DNA from: Petunia secreta
Lineage: Eukaryota; Streptophyta; Magnoliopsida; Solanales; Solanaceae
Reading direction: 5' to 3'
Assembly: GCA_029990175.1 (NCBI GenBank)
Contig: JARKIP010000017.1
Span: 11,798,001-11,862,000, forward strand
Length of the DNA stretch: 64,000 bases
Shown here: positions 46,154 to 58,457 of the stretch, piece after piece
Layout of the letters: each line of letters begins with the position of its first letter
How positions within the stretch are numbered: the first letter of the stretch is position 1
Position numbers and translations under genes: made by a program
Notes under the pieces: generated by a model
Databases searched by the model: none
What the model was told of the DNA's origin: nothing
Seen by the model: the letters and a program-made list of their open reading frames with translations, nothing else

Positions 46154-48766
46154 TCTAAAAAAGAATCTGCAAGAATGACAAGCTTACACTTGGGACAACG
46201 TAAAAACAAGAACCAGTCCCAAAATCAGGTTAGAAGAAGAGGAATGAAGGTATCGAATCAAAATTCCGAATATAGGAATCGTCCTGATCCCGATGCACCG
46301 AGGTGACAAAAGGGAATTCAATGTCCCGTTATGAACCTTATGACCCTACGAGGCAGCATGTCAGCCAAAGGTTAAGAAATAAGGTTGTTAACAATGCACC
46401 TCGAAGGATAGTGCAGGGCCATCATTGGTGGAAAAAGAGCAAAACTTGCCCCGACTCTCTGAATACAGCTTCAACGTTTTAAATTCGGAGTTAGTTAATA
46501 CATTGAAGGAGATGACAGACAAGGGGGTAAGACTTCCAAAAGATATGAGGTCTGACCCTAGGAAGAGGGACAAAAACCTCTACTGTGATTTCCATGATGA
46601 TCACGGCCACCTCACGGAGGATTGCAAAGCCTTGCAGTATGAGGTGGCCCACTTGCTTAAGAAGGGAATGTTAAAAGAATTTCTGATGGACAAGGGAAAA
46701 AAACCTTTGCCAAGAATAGGAATGGAGGGAAGCCCCCGAGACCTCCATTTCTTAAAAGAATAGTCAATATGATTACTGGAGGGTCTGAAGTCAATGGTGT
46801 AAATTTCACTTCTGCCAATAAGTTTGCTACACCCTCTTTGACATATGAGAAAAATAGCTGATAAGGCAGCTCAAAAGGTGAAATCGTGTTCAATGATGAG
46901 GATTCTAAAGGAATGATGTTCCCTCATCATGATGCGTTAGTGATCATGCTGTGGATCAATGACTCGGACATCAAGAGAGTATTGATAGATACAGGCAGCT
47001 CCATTAACATTATACGCTACGGAGTCGTAAAATAAATGTGGTTGAAGGACTAAGTCATCACGAAAGCAACAGTATTGATAGGTTTCAATAACTCCATAGA
47101 GAAAATGCTGGGTGAGATTACTCTTACCACCTAGGCGGAAGGAGTTACCAAGGAGACTGTTCCAAGATATGTCCGAGGACATGACTCACAATGTCATCCT
47201 TGGGAGGTCGTGGATCCATGCAATGGAGGTAGTGCCTTCTACTCTTCACCAAGTCATCAAGTTCCCAACTCCTTGGGGTGTTCGGTGCATCCGTGGGGAA
47301 CAAAGGATGGAAAAGGAATGATATTTGATTGCTTTAAAGAGTGGAGTCGTCCTGCCAGAACCGTCCAAACAGCAACTAGAGCTCCCAGGATCTGATGAAG
47401 AAATGGTTTCGACAGCTGAATCGGAACCTCAAAATAAAATAGCAAAAAAGATCCAGGCTTGGATCCAAGTGCCTAAGAAACAAATGGTTGGGTACTTGAT
47501 AATTGAAGAGTTGGAGTCGGTAACACTGTCGATGGAATTCCTGAAGAGAAATATTTGTTGGCTCGGAATTGGACTCTGAGTCAAAAGAAAGCATAATCTT
47601 ATTTTTAAAGTCTAATAATGATTGTTTTGCTTGGTCCCATGCCGATATGGCTAGGATCGGCTCAGAGATAACAACTTATAAACTCAATATCGATCCTCAC
47701 CACACTTTGGTGAAGCAAAAAAAAGGCCCCATGATAGCATAAAAAAGAACGTGATTAAAGAAGAAACGAACAAGTTACTTGAAAATTGTTTCGTGTGAGA
47801 AATTAAGTATCTAGAGTGGTTGGCAAACGTCGTGGTCATTCTCAAGAAAAATGGGAAGTGGTGGATGTGTGTACATTACACGGATCTAAATAAGGCTTGC
47901 CCCAAGGATTCATGTTAATTCTGCAAATTGATAGGTTGATAGACTCCACGGCTTGACACAAGATGTTAACCTTCCTGAATGCTTATTTGGGATACAATCA
48001 GATCCTAATAGAGCCTAAGGACTAGGAGAAAACATCCTTCATCACTGATCAGGGGACATATTTTACAAAGTAATGTCGTTCGGCCTTAAGAACGTAGCGG
48101 TAACATATCAAAGGTTGGTGTGTCGTATATTTAAAGAGTACATTGGAAAGTCGATGGAAGTTTACATTGATGATATGTTAGTGAATTCGGTACGGTGGAC
48201 GATCATTTGAATCAACTGAGAGAGGCCTTCACCATCCTTCGACAATATAACATAAAATTGAACCCCGAGAAGTCTGCCTTCGATGTCGTTATGGGCATGT
48301 TTTTGGGCTTCATAGTGTCCGAGCGAGGGATTGAAGCCAACCCTGGGAAAATCAAGGAAATAGATGAGATACCCGAAATTCTCACGAGGATAAAGGAAGT
48401 TCCTCGTCTTACTCGACGGATAGCAGCCTTGAGTCGATTCATCTCGAGGTCCTCAGAGCGATATCATAAGTTCTTTTCCATCTTAAAAAAGAATACGACT
48501 TTTAAATGGACTTCAGAGTGCCAACAAGCGTTGAAGGAACTAAAACATTACTTATCAAATGCTCGGCTACCTGTAAAGCCTAAGGATGGGGAAACTTTGT
48601 TGATCTACCTTTCCATGTCAGAAGTATCTGTGAGTGCAGTACTGGTCAGAAAGGAGGAAGGAAAATAGCAGCCGATCTACAATGTCAGAAAATTGTTGCT
48701 CGATGTGGAGACCAGGTACCCTTACTTAGAGAAGTTTTCACTTGCCTTAATCATTGTTTCACGTAA
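46154..48766 (+). pseudogene. gag-pol: Tat-type gag, protease, RT and RNase H (+), decayed
   Basis: Continues the gag begun at 38480. 46425-46763 has the Tat gag zinc-finger region (YCDFHDDHGHLTEDC, then LKKGMLKEFL). Protease from 46917 (FPHHDALVIML, VLIDTGSS with intact DTGSS near 46986; then VILGRSWIHAM and KFPTPWGVRCIRGEQ). RT from about 47628 (SHADMARI, YLEWLANVVVI, NKACPKDS), YIDDMLV near 48166, then 48195-48668 (LNPEKSAFDV...FLGFIVSERGIEANPGK, RFISRSSERY, FKWTSECQQALKELK) reaching the start of RNase H. Many stops (for example near 47032, 47055 and 47131). It breaks off at 48766 where a CRM-like LTR begins. Confidence 0.8.
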
Positions 48767-49279
48767 TGATGCAACCCGTGTTCGTGCTGATCAAGCTATG
48801 TTTGTGCCATCAAGATCGATCAATCGAAGCCAAACCAAGACACTGCACGATGTGCATGTTCATCTAGCATGGCCAGGGGAAAACAGCGACTCGAAGAATG
48901 AGTGGCGGGGTGCCAGATGTGGAAGCTATACATTCAAGATCATGCCCGAACTCTGAGGATTGATGTTGAACATTAAAGTGACCGAAGGGCTACATTTGCG
49001 CCTGAGGCAGGAGAGCGGCCGAGCCAGTACTCATGGTTTCGATCCTACGTGGCCTTTTTTAATAGGTTGACTGTGGCTGTATTTACTACTTTATCTTGGG
49101 GGCTTCCTATATAAACCCCTTAATAGTTCATTTGATAGAAAGTTGTTGTTGAATATTGAAAATAGCATGTGTTCTTTGTCTCCGTCGTGAGAAACCCCGA
49201 GTGGGAACCCATTAATGGAATTTGTGTCTTTTGGTGGAATCCAATTGAACTTTTTCCACTTTGATCATTCGGTTTACAA
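48767..49279 (+). repeat. Truncated CRM-like LTR (related to the LTR of element N)
   Basis: Starts TGATGCAACCCGTGTTCGTG and follows the N LTR through the GCACGATGTGCATGTTCA block, the CTATATAAACC TATA region and the TTTGTCTCCGTCGTGAG segment, then departs at about 49279, before the expected LTR end. Clearly diverged from N. No internal domain follows, so it is a broken LTR. Confidence 0.8.
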
Positions 49280-49289
49280 GAGTCAGCCA

Positions 49290-50130
49290 TTCATACCAAG
49301 AGAAAACTACATCTTGACTCATACTGGTCGCATGAGCAGTGCTCTTGAAAAGTGGGATCCGCCAACAACTGTCAAAGGCTGGCACCACATGTTTTGTCAG
49401 TTGACGTCTAAAAATATACAATGGATGTTTTACTACTTTCCTAGTATCACAGTGATCATATGGTCGAAAAGAGACTCATTTCTCATTTTAGTGGGCTTCA
49501 AAGGTGTTTTGCACTTCTTTAAGGGCACTTAAACAAGCAGGGAGAAAGCAGATTGTACCCCAAAGTGCAGACATCAAAAGTTTCAAAGCAAATATTTTTG
49601 GAGGAATGATACCATTCAAAGACAAGATATTAGAACTTTGGAAAGCAAGACACCGAATGGAGTTCGAGACTATTAGACGAGATAGTTTGATGCAGGCTAT
49701 ATTACCCAGATTGGCTTAGGAAAGACATAGCAGGGGCAGTTCAACCAAGAGCAAGAACAAAAAGGAAAAAAATACTGATGAGTTAGAATCCGAGTACAAG
49801 AGCCTACACAGACAACTGGCAAGGGCTTGAGAGAAAATAGCAAAAAAGCAATGTTTGGTCGAAATAAAGAGCAAAGAAAAAGACAAATGACGCAATAAGA
49901 TAGAACTGTTGGCAAAATGCATAGAGTCTATAGGCGTATGGGCTAGCGAAGGAATGAATTTTGTGGCTAACAAAGGAATAGAGGAGAAAGGAAGGAAGGC
50001 TTGGGAAATGTTGAAGAATTTCACATTTAACATATCCCGGCTCTTAACTGATGCAAACAATATCATCTTCCAAGGGGACTCATCAGAGGCAAGCTTGTCC
50101 GAGGGAGACTCGTCTAAAGAAGAAGAATAA
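49290..50130 (+). pseudogene. Retroelement-associated ORF remnant (DUF7745-like?)
   Basis: Frames read RMSSALEKWDPPTTVKGWHH, then IIWSKRDSFLILVGFKG, then (after a shift) QIVPQSADIKSFKANIFGG and LWKARHRMEF, then a Lys/Glu-rich coiled-coil stretch ending in an acidic SSKEEE tail at 50130. The order recalls the gag-like plant retroelement proteins annotated as DUF7745, but I am not certain. At least three stops or shifts interrupt it. Confidence 0.4.
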
Positions 50131-52692
50131 TCTTCTAAGGATGGATCAACATGAAAGATGTTAGCTTGGCCATGATCTAATTTCCTAGAAATTTTTAGTC
50201 TTTTCCTTCTCTTACATTGTTTCAATATGAGCCAATGTAATAAAGACCAATAAATATAATATTAACTTTTAGGCTCCGCATTTTATTTGCAAACGAAATG
50301 ATGGATGTGGCACAAAGCTCTTTTCAAATCATCGTGCATGAAGCGGTCCTTTGAATTATAGGATGCATTTTTGTGTATGCATTACATAAATTTTTATATT
50401 GCTCTAGGTTTCTTTCTACCTATGTGAATCCCTTCCCAAATCCAACCTCCTATCAAGGCACCTCATCTCCCTACTCTATGCCCAAATCCTGATATAAGAA
50501 ATCTTTCGCATATCTTGATAATTCCTTATCCCTTACCAACTCAAAAACCTATTATCCAAAAGGTTGGCTTAAGTTGAATACCAAGGCAGAAGATTTGATT
50601 AAGCAAAGTGCACTTATCAGGGATTTTTCAAAACAAGAAGAATTTGTAACATCATGCACTATACAGACAAAGCGGAAAATTGACAGGGCAGGAGATCTGT
50701 TGGTCAAACTCAAAGGCACACCAGAATTCCATAAGACCTTGTGACACCAAAGTCCGATGATCATTTTGTTGCTCCAGTCCACACTGTAACATATTGAAGG
50801 CAATCCGAAGCATTTTTAAACTTGCACTTATTCATGGTCGAAAAGGCGTTCAAAAGGTTATCATAATGCAATAAGGAAGTGAGAAATGAGGGGGACCTGC
50901 TTTATGTTGTGATAGTTTAACAACCAAAATTAGCAGGCCGATTCAACTTGGAAAAGAATGCAAAGACGCAGTGGCAAAAAATTCCAATATTTAACGGAAC
51001 CTAAAACTCCATGGGTATTTAGAAGCATAGCTTGAACGACTAAACTAAGACAAGACGATGAATTCAAGATAAAATTATTTGAGACACTTAGAAGACCAAG
51101 CATTGATCTGATACAAAGACACGGGCAAATAAACTTCTTGGAGCGATTTTGGTCGAAAACTTTAACGAGTGATATGAATTCTCATGACAACAACTACTCT
51201 GAAAAGGAAAATACAATATGACCAACATCTGTCATGGTTATTGACTGAAGCAGCAATCTAAGAATATACATGATACCCAGGCAACCTACACCGAGTTCAG
51301 TCTCTTGGCAATAAACTCCTTACCTAACAAGGAAAGTTGGTGCAAAGATTGAAGCAGTTGGTTAGGCAAGTATGAAAACATTGAGTATCTCTTTAAAGAA
51401 TGCACAGACGTCATGATGGGCCTAATTTGCAAGGAAAGATGACAAATACACTCAAAGTCTTAGTGTTCGATAAAAGCCAACCTCCCTTTCTGTCGCACAA
51501 TACAACATATTCCTTACAAAACATCTTTATCACTTTTCAGTGACATTCAACTCCTCATTTCCTGCTTAAACAATCATCGGTCATTTAACCAAAATTCTTG
51601 TCTTGACTGCTACATAAAGCACTCAAGTAATCTTTTGGAATCTCTATACACTTTTTTCATAATCTCTAAATTCAAGTGCTAATCTATCATCCGCAGTCTA
51701 GGCATCCTCTTAAGCTTTATGTGTTGTTCTTGCTTCAAATCTTTTCTAATGTGCTAATGCAGTTTTGCACATTTACGGTTGCTTTGCGTTTAAACAACAA
51801 AATTGGTCAAGAATCTGCGTTCAAAGAAAACAGAAATGGCAAGCCGAGCTGAAAATATTTTCTTCTAGAACAAAGTCTTTTGAACTACCACTTGTAGTAT
51901 GGACGAACAAAATCAGCTGACATTATACCCACATAAGAGTCGCAAGAAAGAAACCCAATCACTATACAACTAAAACCGGCAAAACTCACAACCTCACAAC
52001 GCACCCAGCTTACACAATAAACAATCTCTCTTCTGTCAAGACTTTCAACAACCATCTTATCTAGCTCCATACAATCGAGGACAGACAAAATGACAACACC
52101 TCTCACCTCTACTCCTTTAGTTCAATTAAAAGATATTGCAACTAACAAGCGTATGACTTCCTAGATACTCATTCTAAACTTTGATCCAAAAAATATTTAC
52201 ATCCATCACTTAAACATTCAAGACCATGACACCGCAAGATACCCAGCACTGAAACAAAATTCTGAGTCTGATTGACCAAGGCAAGAAAATGGTACAACAA
52301 GAACCAACAAATGGAAGCTGCAACTCTCAAGCCATATATACATTTTCTATATAGATCAATCCCTCAAAATTAGCTCCCAAAAAATTTTGAAAAGAAAAGC
52401 ACGAAACATGAAGACATCCCATCACAATCCAAAAAAGGAGCAATTTTGGACAGCCTCCAAATCCATCAAATCCAAATACCAGACATTAGTATGAGAATGC
52501 AAGTATCCATATAATCAGAGTCATTGAGATACTCAATCTTCATACTAAAGGACGAATGCAGATTCAAGCCAATACATTGGTGTTCAATGCAATGCAACCA
52601 CTTTGTTTCGACAATGAATCTTTCTTTGAGAGCAGATCTTTTAATACAAACACAAGACTCACAGGCAATCATAATGGAAACGATAGCACTTT
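50131..52692. other. No gene seen; likely 3' untranslated part of a Tat-like element
   Basis: Only short frames without domains. It lies between retroelement ORF debris and the tandem repeats that precede a polypurine tract at about 54708, which makes an element-internal untranslated region the simplest reading. Confidence 0.35.
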
Positions 52693-52915
52693 AGCCTCTT
52701 CAGGCTCAGAATATGACGACCAGCCTCGTCAAGCTTATAATATGACGATCAGCCTCGTCAGGCTTATAATATAATGACTAGCCTCGTCAGGCTTATAATA
52801 TGACCAGCCTTGTCAGGCTTAAAAGATGACAACCAGCCTCGTCAGGCTTAGAATATGACGATTATCCACGTCATGCTTAAGATATGACGATCAGCCTGTC
52901 CGGCTTAAAATAGGA
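52693..52915 (+). repeat. Tandem repeat, about 30-bp unit (CCAGCCTCGTCAGGCTTA)
   Basis: About eight imperfect copies of a unit built on ATATGACGACCAGCCTCGTC followed by AGGCTTATA. The unit contains the small inverted repeat AGCCTcgtcAGGCT. Confidence 0.85.
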
Positions 52916-53379
52916 CAAACTCATATATTTTGTTTTGCAGGCACCACTAAAATAGGCTCGTCCGTCTTAGAATTAGACATACACACATATTTTATGTTTT
53001 TTCTAGGCACTACCATAATATAATGATCTATCAAAGGCAATAAACTGGGGCAGAATTTTTGTGGATCCCCTCAAAAATTCCAAAAGGCGCAAGCTGACAC
53101 TACGGTAGAAAATTTTGAAATCCCCTCAAAAATTTCAAGAAAGACGAGGTACAGAAACTGGGAATTCACCAAAGAAAGCTTGACCAAGGCCCAACATTCA
53201 TGAAGAAAGGCACTACAGAAGGAAGGAGCGGGCAGATGAAGAATGCACAAGTCAAACCTTCCCTCCACAACTCACAAATTGTTTTCTTTGAGTGCAGGCA
53301 TTATAAAAGCATAAACACGACCGCCTTCCTAGCAGCATTGCAAACATGATAATGGCATTTTATTTTTAGGACTTAACTA

Positions 53380-53668
53380 TACTTTTTGTTCGCAGGGTAC
53401 AAAGTCCGACGCGACATGCACTTCACTTTTTGTTCGCAGGGTACACAGCCCGATACGACATGCACTTTACTTTTTGTTTGCTGGGTATACACCTTGTCGC
53501 AACAGGCACTTTACATTTGTTCGCAGGGTACACAGTCCGACACGACATGCACTTTACTTTTTGTTCGTAGAGTACACAGCCCGACGCGACAGACAAACAT
53601 CTCCCAACGAGAGCTCTTCACTTTACTCGTTATACGCAGGGTATACAACCAGACGCGACAAACAAGTA
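53380..53668 (+). repeat. Tandem repeat, about 44-bp unit (TTCGCAGGGTACACAG)
   Basis: Six or so imperfect copies of a unit with TTTTTGTTCGCAGGGTACAC, then AGCCCGACGCGACATGCACT. Short frames across it are repeat artefacts. Confidence 0.85.
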
Positions 53669-55429
53669 TCCCTTGTGGAGAAGCATATATTTCCTAGCAT
53701 TAAAAGCACCTAAAAACATACTAGACAACTACATGAAAAATGAGAGCTCAGCTCAACAGGGAAGTTTACTTTATCATTATCTTTGGTTGCACTTACCTTA
53801 CTTTTACTGCAGGACACTCTCCGACCCCTTGACAAACCCCCGTGCCATTTCCCATACTCTCATACTTGCTCCAGAAAATTACTACCCCACACAAAATTAT
53901 GTGATCGCAAAATCACAAATGCATACTATGCACCGTTTTGGAACTCTATTTAAGATGCTTAATCCTGTAGACAATGCTTTTGCTACACCTGCAAACTATC
54001 TATTTTCCGAGTTCCAAAGTGCACAAATCTACATTTCCATAACCGCACCAATAATCTTCCTAATTTTTCATTCTTGATTAGATGTCAGTTTGCATTCCTT
54101 CCTATTCACTCCTATCTATGTCAATCGTGTGTGTTTTTCATGCCTTATCGTGCCCATTAGTTTGAGTCTTGCGCATTTACAGTGCTTACTCCTCAAAATC
54201 CCCAGCTTTACTAGACAATTCTAAGGTTCGATATTGGAGATGAAAAGACTCATTTATCGAGATACAGTGGAAACTGTGTCCATGTAAACTCTTCTTTATG
54301 GGTGTGTCGTGCACCACATCTTCATAACTAGGATGATTAAAAGTCTCTTTTCCCTCACTCAATCTATCGATGTAATCTCGTTTTCCATAATGCCTATGTT
54401 ATATTCAGCAATCATATATCTCAACAAATTTCAAAGCACACTCGGATCTAAACTTTGCAAAACAAATTTATCTTTACATCTAAATCGTGCATCATATATA
54501 AATCCCCACACAGGCAACATGCCATTCTAGAACTACACACGGCTTTATTCTCATAAAACCCGAGATATGTAGGCAACTCTGAGACTGAGGTTCGGCAGAA
54601 ACACCCCAAACTCTCGTTTTCCCTTTCCTCCACCATTTTACTTCTCATTGACAAAATTGGCTACTCTGTCAACTATCTTTGTCCGAAGACTCTTTCATCA
54701 TCCCTGGGCAAAGAGGGGCAGCTCTTGACACCCAATTTTATCCTTCATTTTCCCACAATTGGCTATATTTAACGTAAAGATTCAACATTAGTTGTTTGAG
54801 CAAAATATGCATTAGAAGACATGCATTTATCTGTGTTAATCCTTTATTTATATAACATTTACTTACTTGCAGACATATTGCATCATTTTAGGTCTTTCTC
54901 TAAGCACTTGCATAATTTGTGACTATTTATGCAATTAATATATCTAATTACCTATTCGTAATTACGTATATTTAATATTTAGTTCAACTCATTTCTGTTT
55001 AAGTTGTATTAAGTGATATTTTATCAAATTATTGGCATATTTTATCAAAGTATTTTTTAAGAGCTAGATAAAAGCTTAATTAATTCCTAAATACATAGTA
55101 AATGCATCAACACCCTCACATATACACACATATTTATTTATTTATCTATCTATTTAGGTTCACACATATTTGTTGATCTTTACTTCTATCGGTGCTCATT
55201 TGTGATTAACTAGTGTGTTGTTTATATGTGTATGTATTCGTTATATTGCATGACACTTTAATTAAATTGATCAATTCAATATTTTTTTAAAGATAATAAA
55301 TCAAAGCGCGCTCCATCAACTCAATTAAATTGAGTAGCTCAATCTTCTCCCAAAATGCATTACTAGTTCACTATTATCCGTCAATTTAACATTCTTGTCG
55401 TCTAGCACCAACTTTTTTCTATTTTTATA

Positions 55430-55657
55430 CTCCCTCTGTCCCACTTTGTTTGTCATACTTTCCTTATTTGTCTGTCCCAAAAAAATTGTCATATTTCTAA
55501 ATTTGGCAATAATTCAACTCTAAAGTTACTTTTTGACTCATTTATAGCCACACAAATATCCATGGCTTATTTTAGACCACAAGTTTCAAAAGTCTTCCTT
55601 ACTTTATTAAACTTTGTGCCAAGTCAAACTACGACAAACAAATTGGGACGGAGGGAG
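55430..55657. mobile_element. Stowaway-type MITE
   Basis: 228 bp with inverted ends CTCCCTCTGTCCCA / TGGGACGGAGGGAG and TA on both sides (55428-55429, 55658-55659), the target of Tc1/mariner-related Stowaway elements. No coding capacity. Confidence 0.93.
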
Positions 55658-57208
55658 TATTTTTTATTTTGTTCATTATTTTGTCTCCTTATTTATCTCT
55701 TCCATGGCTGCTAAAATCTCCATAAGTGCAGCACATAATCTTCTAGATATAATAAAATATCCTATCTCTTACTGATTATGTGCATAATTTAAATTTCTCC
55801 CTAATGGATGGATTCTTTTCCATTTCTGACACTCTATTGCAAGATATAAGTTCACCCACAATATACACAATCCTCAGCACCCCTCACAACGTCTCTTTTC
55901 CTTAAAATACCCCATCTGAATTCCCCATAATCACTCCCCAAATCCCTTAATTGTATCACCCTCTAACGCCTCTCCTTGATTCACTCACCCTCACACATAT
56001 CTCTTCCTTTTTAGACTCTTTTTGCCCATTGGAGGCTCTTCTCCAAATGCCTATTTAAGACAAAACCAACTGTGAATAAGGGACAGAAACCAATACACAT
56101 CTCACCATCACCCCAATACACATAAGGATAAATACATACATGATTTTCTACTACTAAATTTCTTGTTTAATACACCACTAGTGAAGGGGGAAAACAGACC
56201 AAAAAAGGGGTGGGGGAATGAAACCAGTTAGAGGATACACACAGATCAAAGAAGCGGAGCAATAGCGAAAAAACCACCACCACCACTACCGGCAGTGGTC
56301 GAGAAGGGGTGAAATAGAGGGACGCACCAGCGATGTAGCGGGGGGAGAGACACTATTTAAAACACATAACCGGTGGCTATCAGACGGGACCACCATCGAA
56401 ATTTGATCGGGAAAGACTGTCGCCCTTGCCTACTCCCCTGTTCCGTTTGTTTGTCACTGAAGTCAAGAAAATCAAAAGGGGTTAGAGTAGCAGCGACGCC
56501 ACCAGTAAGTGGATCGGTGTCACTCCTTCTTCCTCATTTTTTCGTTCGCTGTCATCATTGTTTCTCGCCTAAAAAACAAACAGGCGTAACTCCACTTTCC
56601 CCGGTGCTTTACCACTACCTTGGCTCGTTGCTAAAACCACTTTGCTTCTCTAGATATATTGGTTCCTTTGTCTTGGCTCTCCATATTTTTTTGGATACAT
56701 ATTTTTGTGCTTTGACTCGTTTCAGTTCTTTGTTTTGTTTAGTAGGGTATTAGTTTCAATGTTGTTTCTGGGTCTATCTTGATCTATTTGGGCTTCACAG
56801 GATATCGTTCACTCGTGCAGCTTTAATTAATGCAAATGGCTGGGCGATTGTATTGCTTTTGGATTCTTGTTAGGAGTTTTCATAATCAATTCAGATCTGT
56901 AGCAAATGAAAATATTTAATTTGAGACTTTATGGATTGATTTGAACAGATACTATACTGTAAAGGCAAATGACGTTTAGAGGCCAAAATAGTCCCGTCCC
57001 TTATATATACAATGTCCCTTACATGTCCCTCTGAAAACAAAATAGGCGATGACGATACGTATTACTTTGCAAAGTAAGCGATGGTGGAGTAGTGGGATCG
57101 ACAGTATTTGGCATGGCAACCGGCCGGTACAGCCGTACCGACATCCCTAATCTCTACTTGATGCAATACACTAATCTGAGCCAAAAACATTCAAAATTTT
57201 ATTTTCCC

Positions 57209-57210
<2 letters not shown>

Positions 57211-57263
<53 letters not shown>

Positions 57264-57272
57264 TTCTCTTAC

Positions 57273-57313
<41 letters not shown>
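57211..57313 (+). repeat. (ATT)n microsatellite, two blocks
   Basis: Two runs of ATT (57211-57263, 57277-57313) separated by TTCTCTTACTTTT. The apparent open frame across it is a poly-Tyr/poly-Leu artefact. Confidence 0.95.
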
Positions 57314-57314
<1 letters not shown>

Positions 57315-58169
57315 GTTATCTTACTTTCATTTTTATTTCATTAATTATAAATACTAATTCATTTTTATATTTTTTGTGATGTACATTTGGATGAAGTCTA
57401 GTAAACGACGACGCATTTGGAGTGGATAATAATTTATTATTTTTACCTCATTTTATTTTATACTTTATTCGCGCTAACTATTCATTTTTCTTTTCAAGGA
57501 ACATTTGAGACGAAATATGCGAAGAATGAAGGCATTAGAGGAGACGAATATTCATTTTTTTAATGCAAATTACTTAATATAGTAAAAATTGTTTAGTTAG
57601 ATTTAGTTTAGTTTATTTTTCGAATCCCAATTATTTAGTCTGGCCGGAAAACACACTCGGTGGAATCTAAGAGGTGGCTAACACCTTTCTCTTTGGTTAA
57701 TTTGAACCCTTATTCAGAATTTTCGGTTCGTAGATCAAACTTTGGAATTAACATTAAAATTGGCTAGAAACAAAGTAGGTGCCTTATTACGCATAGTTAA
57801 AAAAATATGTTAGGTGGCGACTCCAATATCTTATCCGTGAGTTCCAATAAGTCGAACCATGTTTTGATCCCTAACCGGTTCGGAAAATATGGGCGTCGAG
57901 AGCAGCAAGCCGTGCATCCCAACTTTTTGTCAGGTTTGTTCATTTTTCGTCCGTCCTTTGTTCGCTCGACCCTCATGCTTCTACTCAGATTTCAAAACCC
58001 TTGGTTTCACTAAAATTTGCTCCACGAACACCTATATCATTAATGTAATTCTTATAACATGAAATACACCAAATGAGAGAAATTCAGTTCAAAGTGCTAA
58101 CAAATATAACACATACAAGCATAAATACGAGGCGAAACTATAGGAAATATAGTAATATCTATACTCATA

Positions 58170-58452
58170 TTACCTTGGATGCTGACTTCTCAGCCAAAGC
58201 ATCATTTTCGTCCTGGAGACGAGCTAACTCGAAGTTAAGCGATGGGTGTTGTTCCACTTGGCTGGTTAACTTGTTTATTTCGAGCTCTTGCTTCCCCAAG
58301 TTAGCGTGGTAATCCTTTGTCGCCTTCACCGGGTCCGTATTACCTCGCTTAAGATCGCTTCAAGCTCTCGGACCCTTTTCGCCTTCACCGAGTCCGAATT
58401 ACCTCGCTCAAGATCGCTTCAAGATCTCAGACCCTTTCCGTAGTCGTGGAAC
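58170..58452 (-). pseudogene. Coiled-coil part of a retroelement ORF, interrupted by element D
   Basis: Minus strand reads VKATKDYHANLGKQELEINK, LTSQVEQHPSLNFELARLQD, ENDALAEKSA, a heptad-type coiled coil like the C-terminal part of the ORF at 33966-36740. A stretch of about 60 bp (near 58318-58440) is present twice in tandem. The frame is cut by D at 58457 and resumes at 63973 (minus: KALMDTHAESS). Confidence 0.65.
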
Positions 58453-58457
58453 TCTCA

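Larger units (their letters stand above)
54708..57807 (+). mobile_element. Polypurine tract and long LTR candidate of a Tat/Ogre-like element
   Basis: GGGCAAAGAGGGGCAGC (from about 54705) is followed by TTGACACCCAATTTTATCC, the style of a Tat 3' LTR start. About 3.1 kb further on, TTAGGTGGCGACTCC (about 57812) resembles the tRNA-Arg-type primer junction of Ogre/Tat elements, so the LTR could span about 54727-57807. If the second site is genuine, the LTR may instead be a 5' LTR or part of a tandem arrangement. No second LTR copy is visible to confirm. Confidence 0.4.

Noticed and set aside
53386..54077. Short open frames over the 44-bp repeats and just after
   Set aside because: Repetitive translation without domains; likely part of the untranslated region of a Tat-like element.
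57092..57379. 95-codon open frame with poly-Tyr and poly-Leu
   Set aside because: Arises from the ATT microsatellite.
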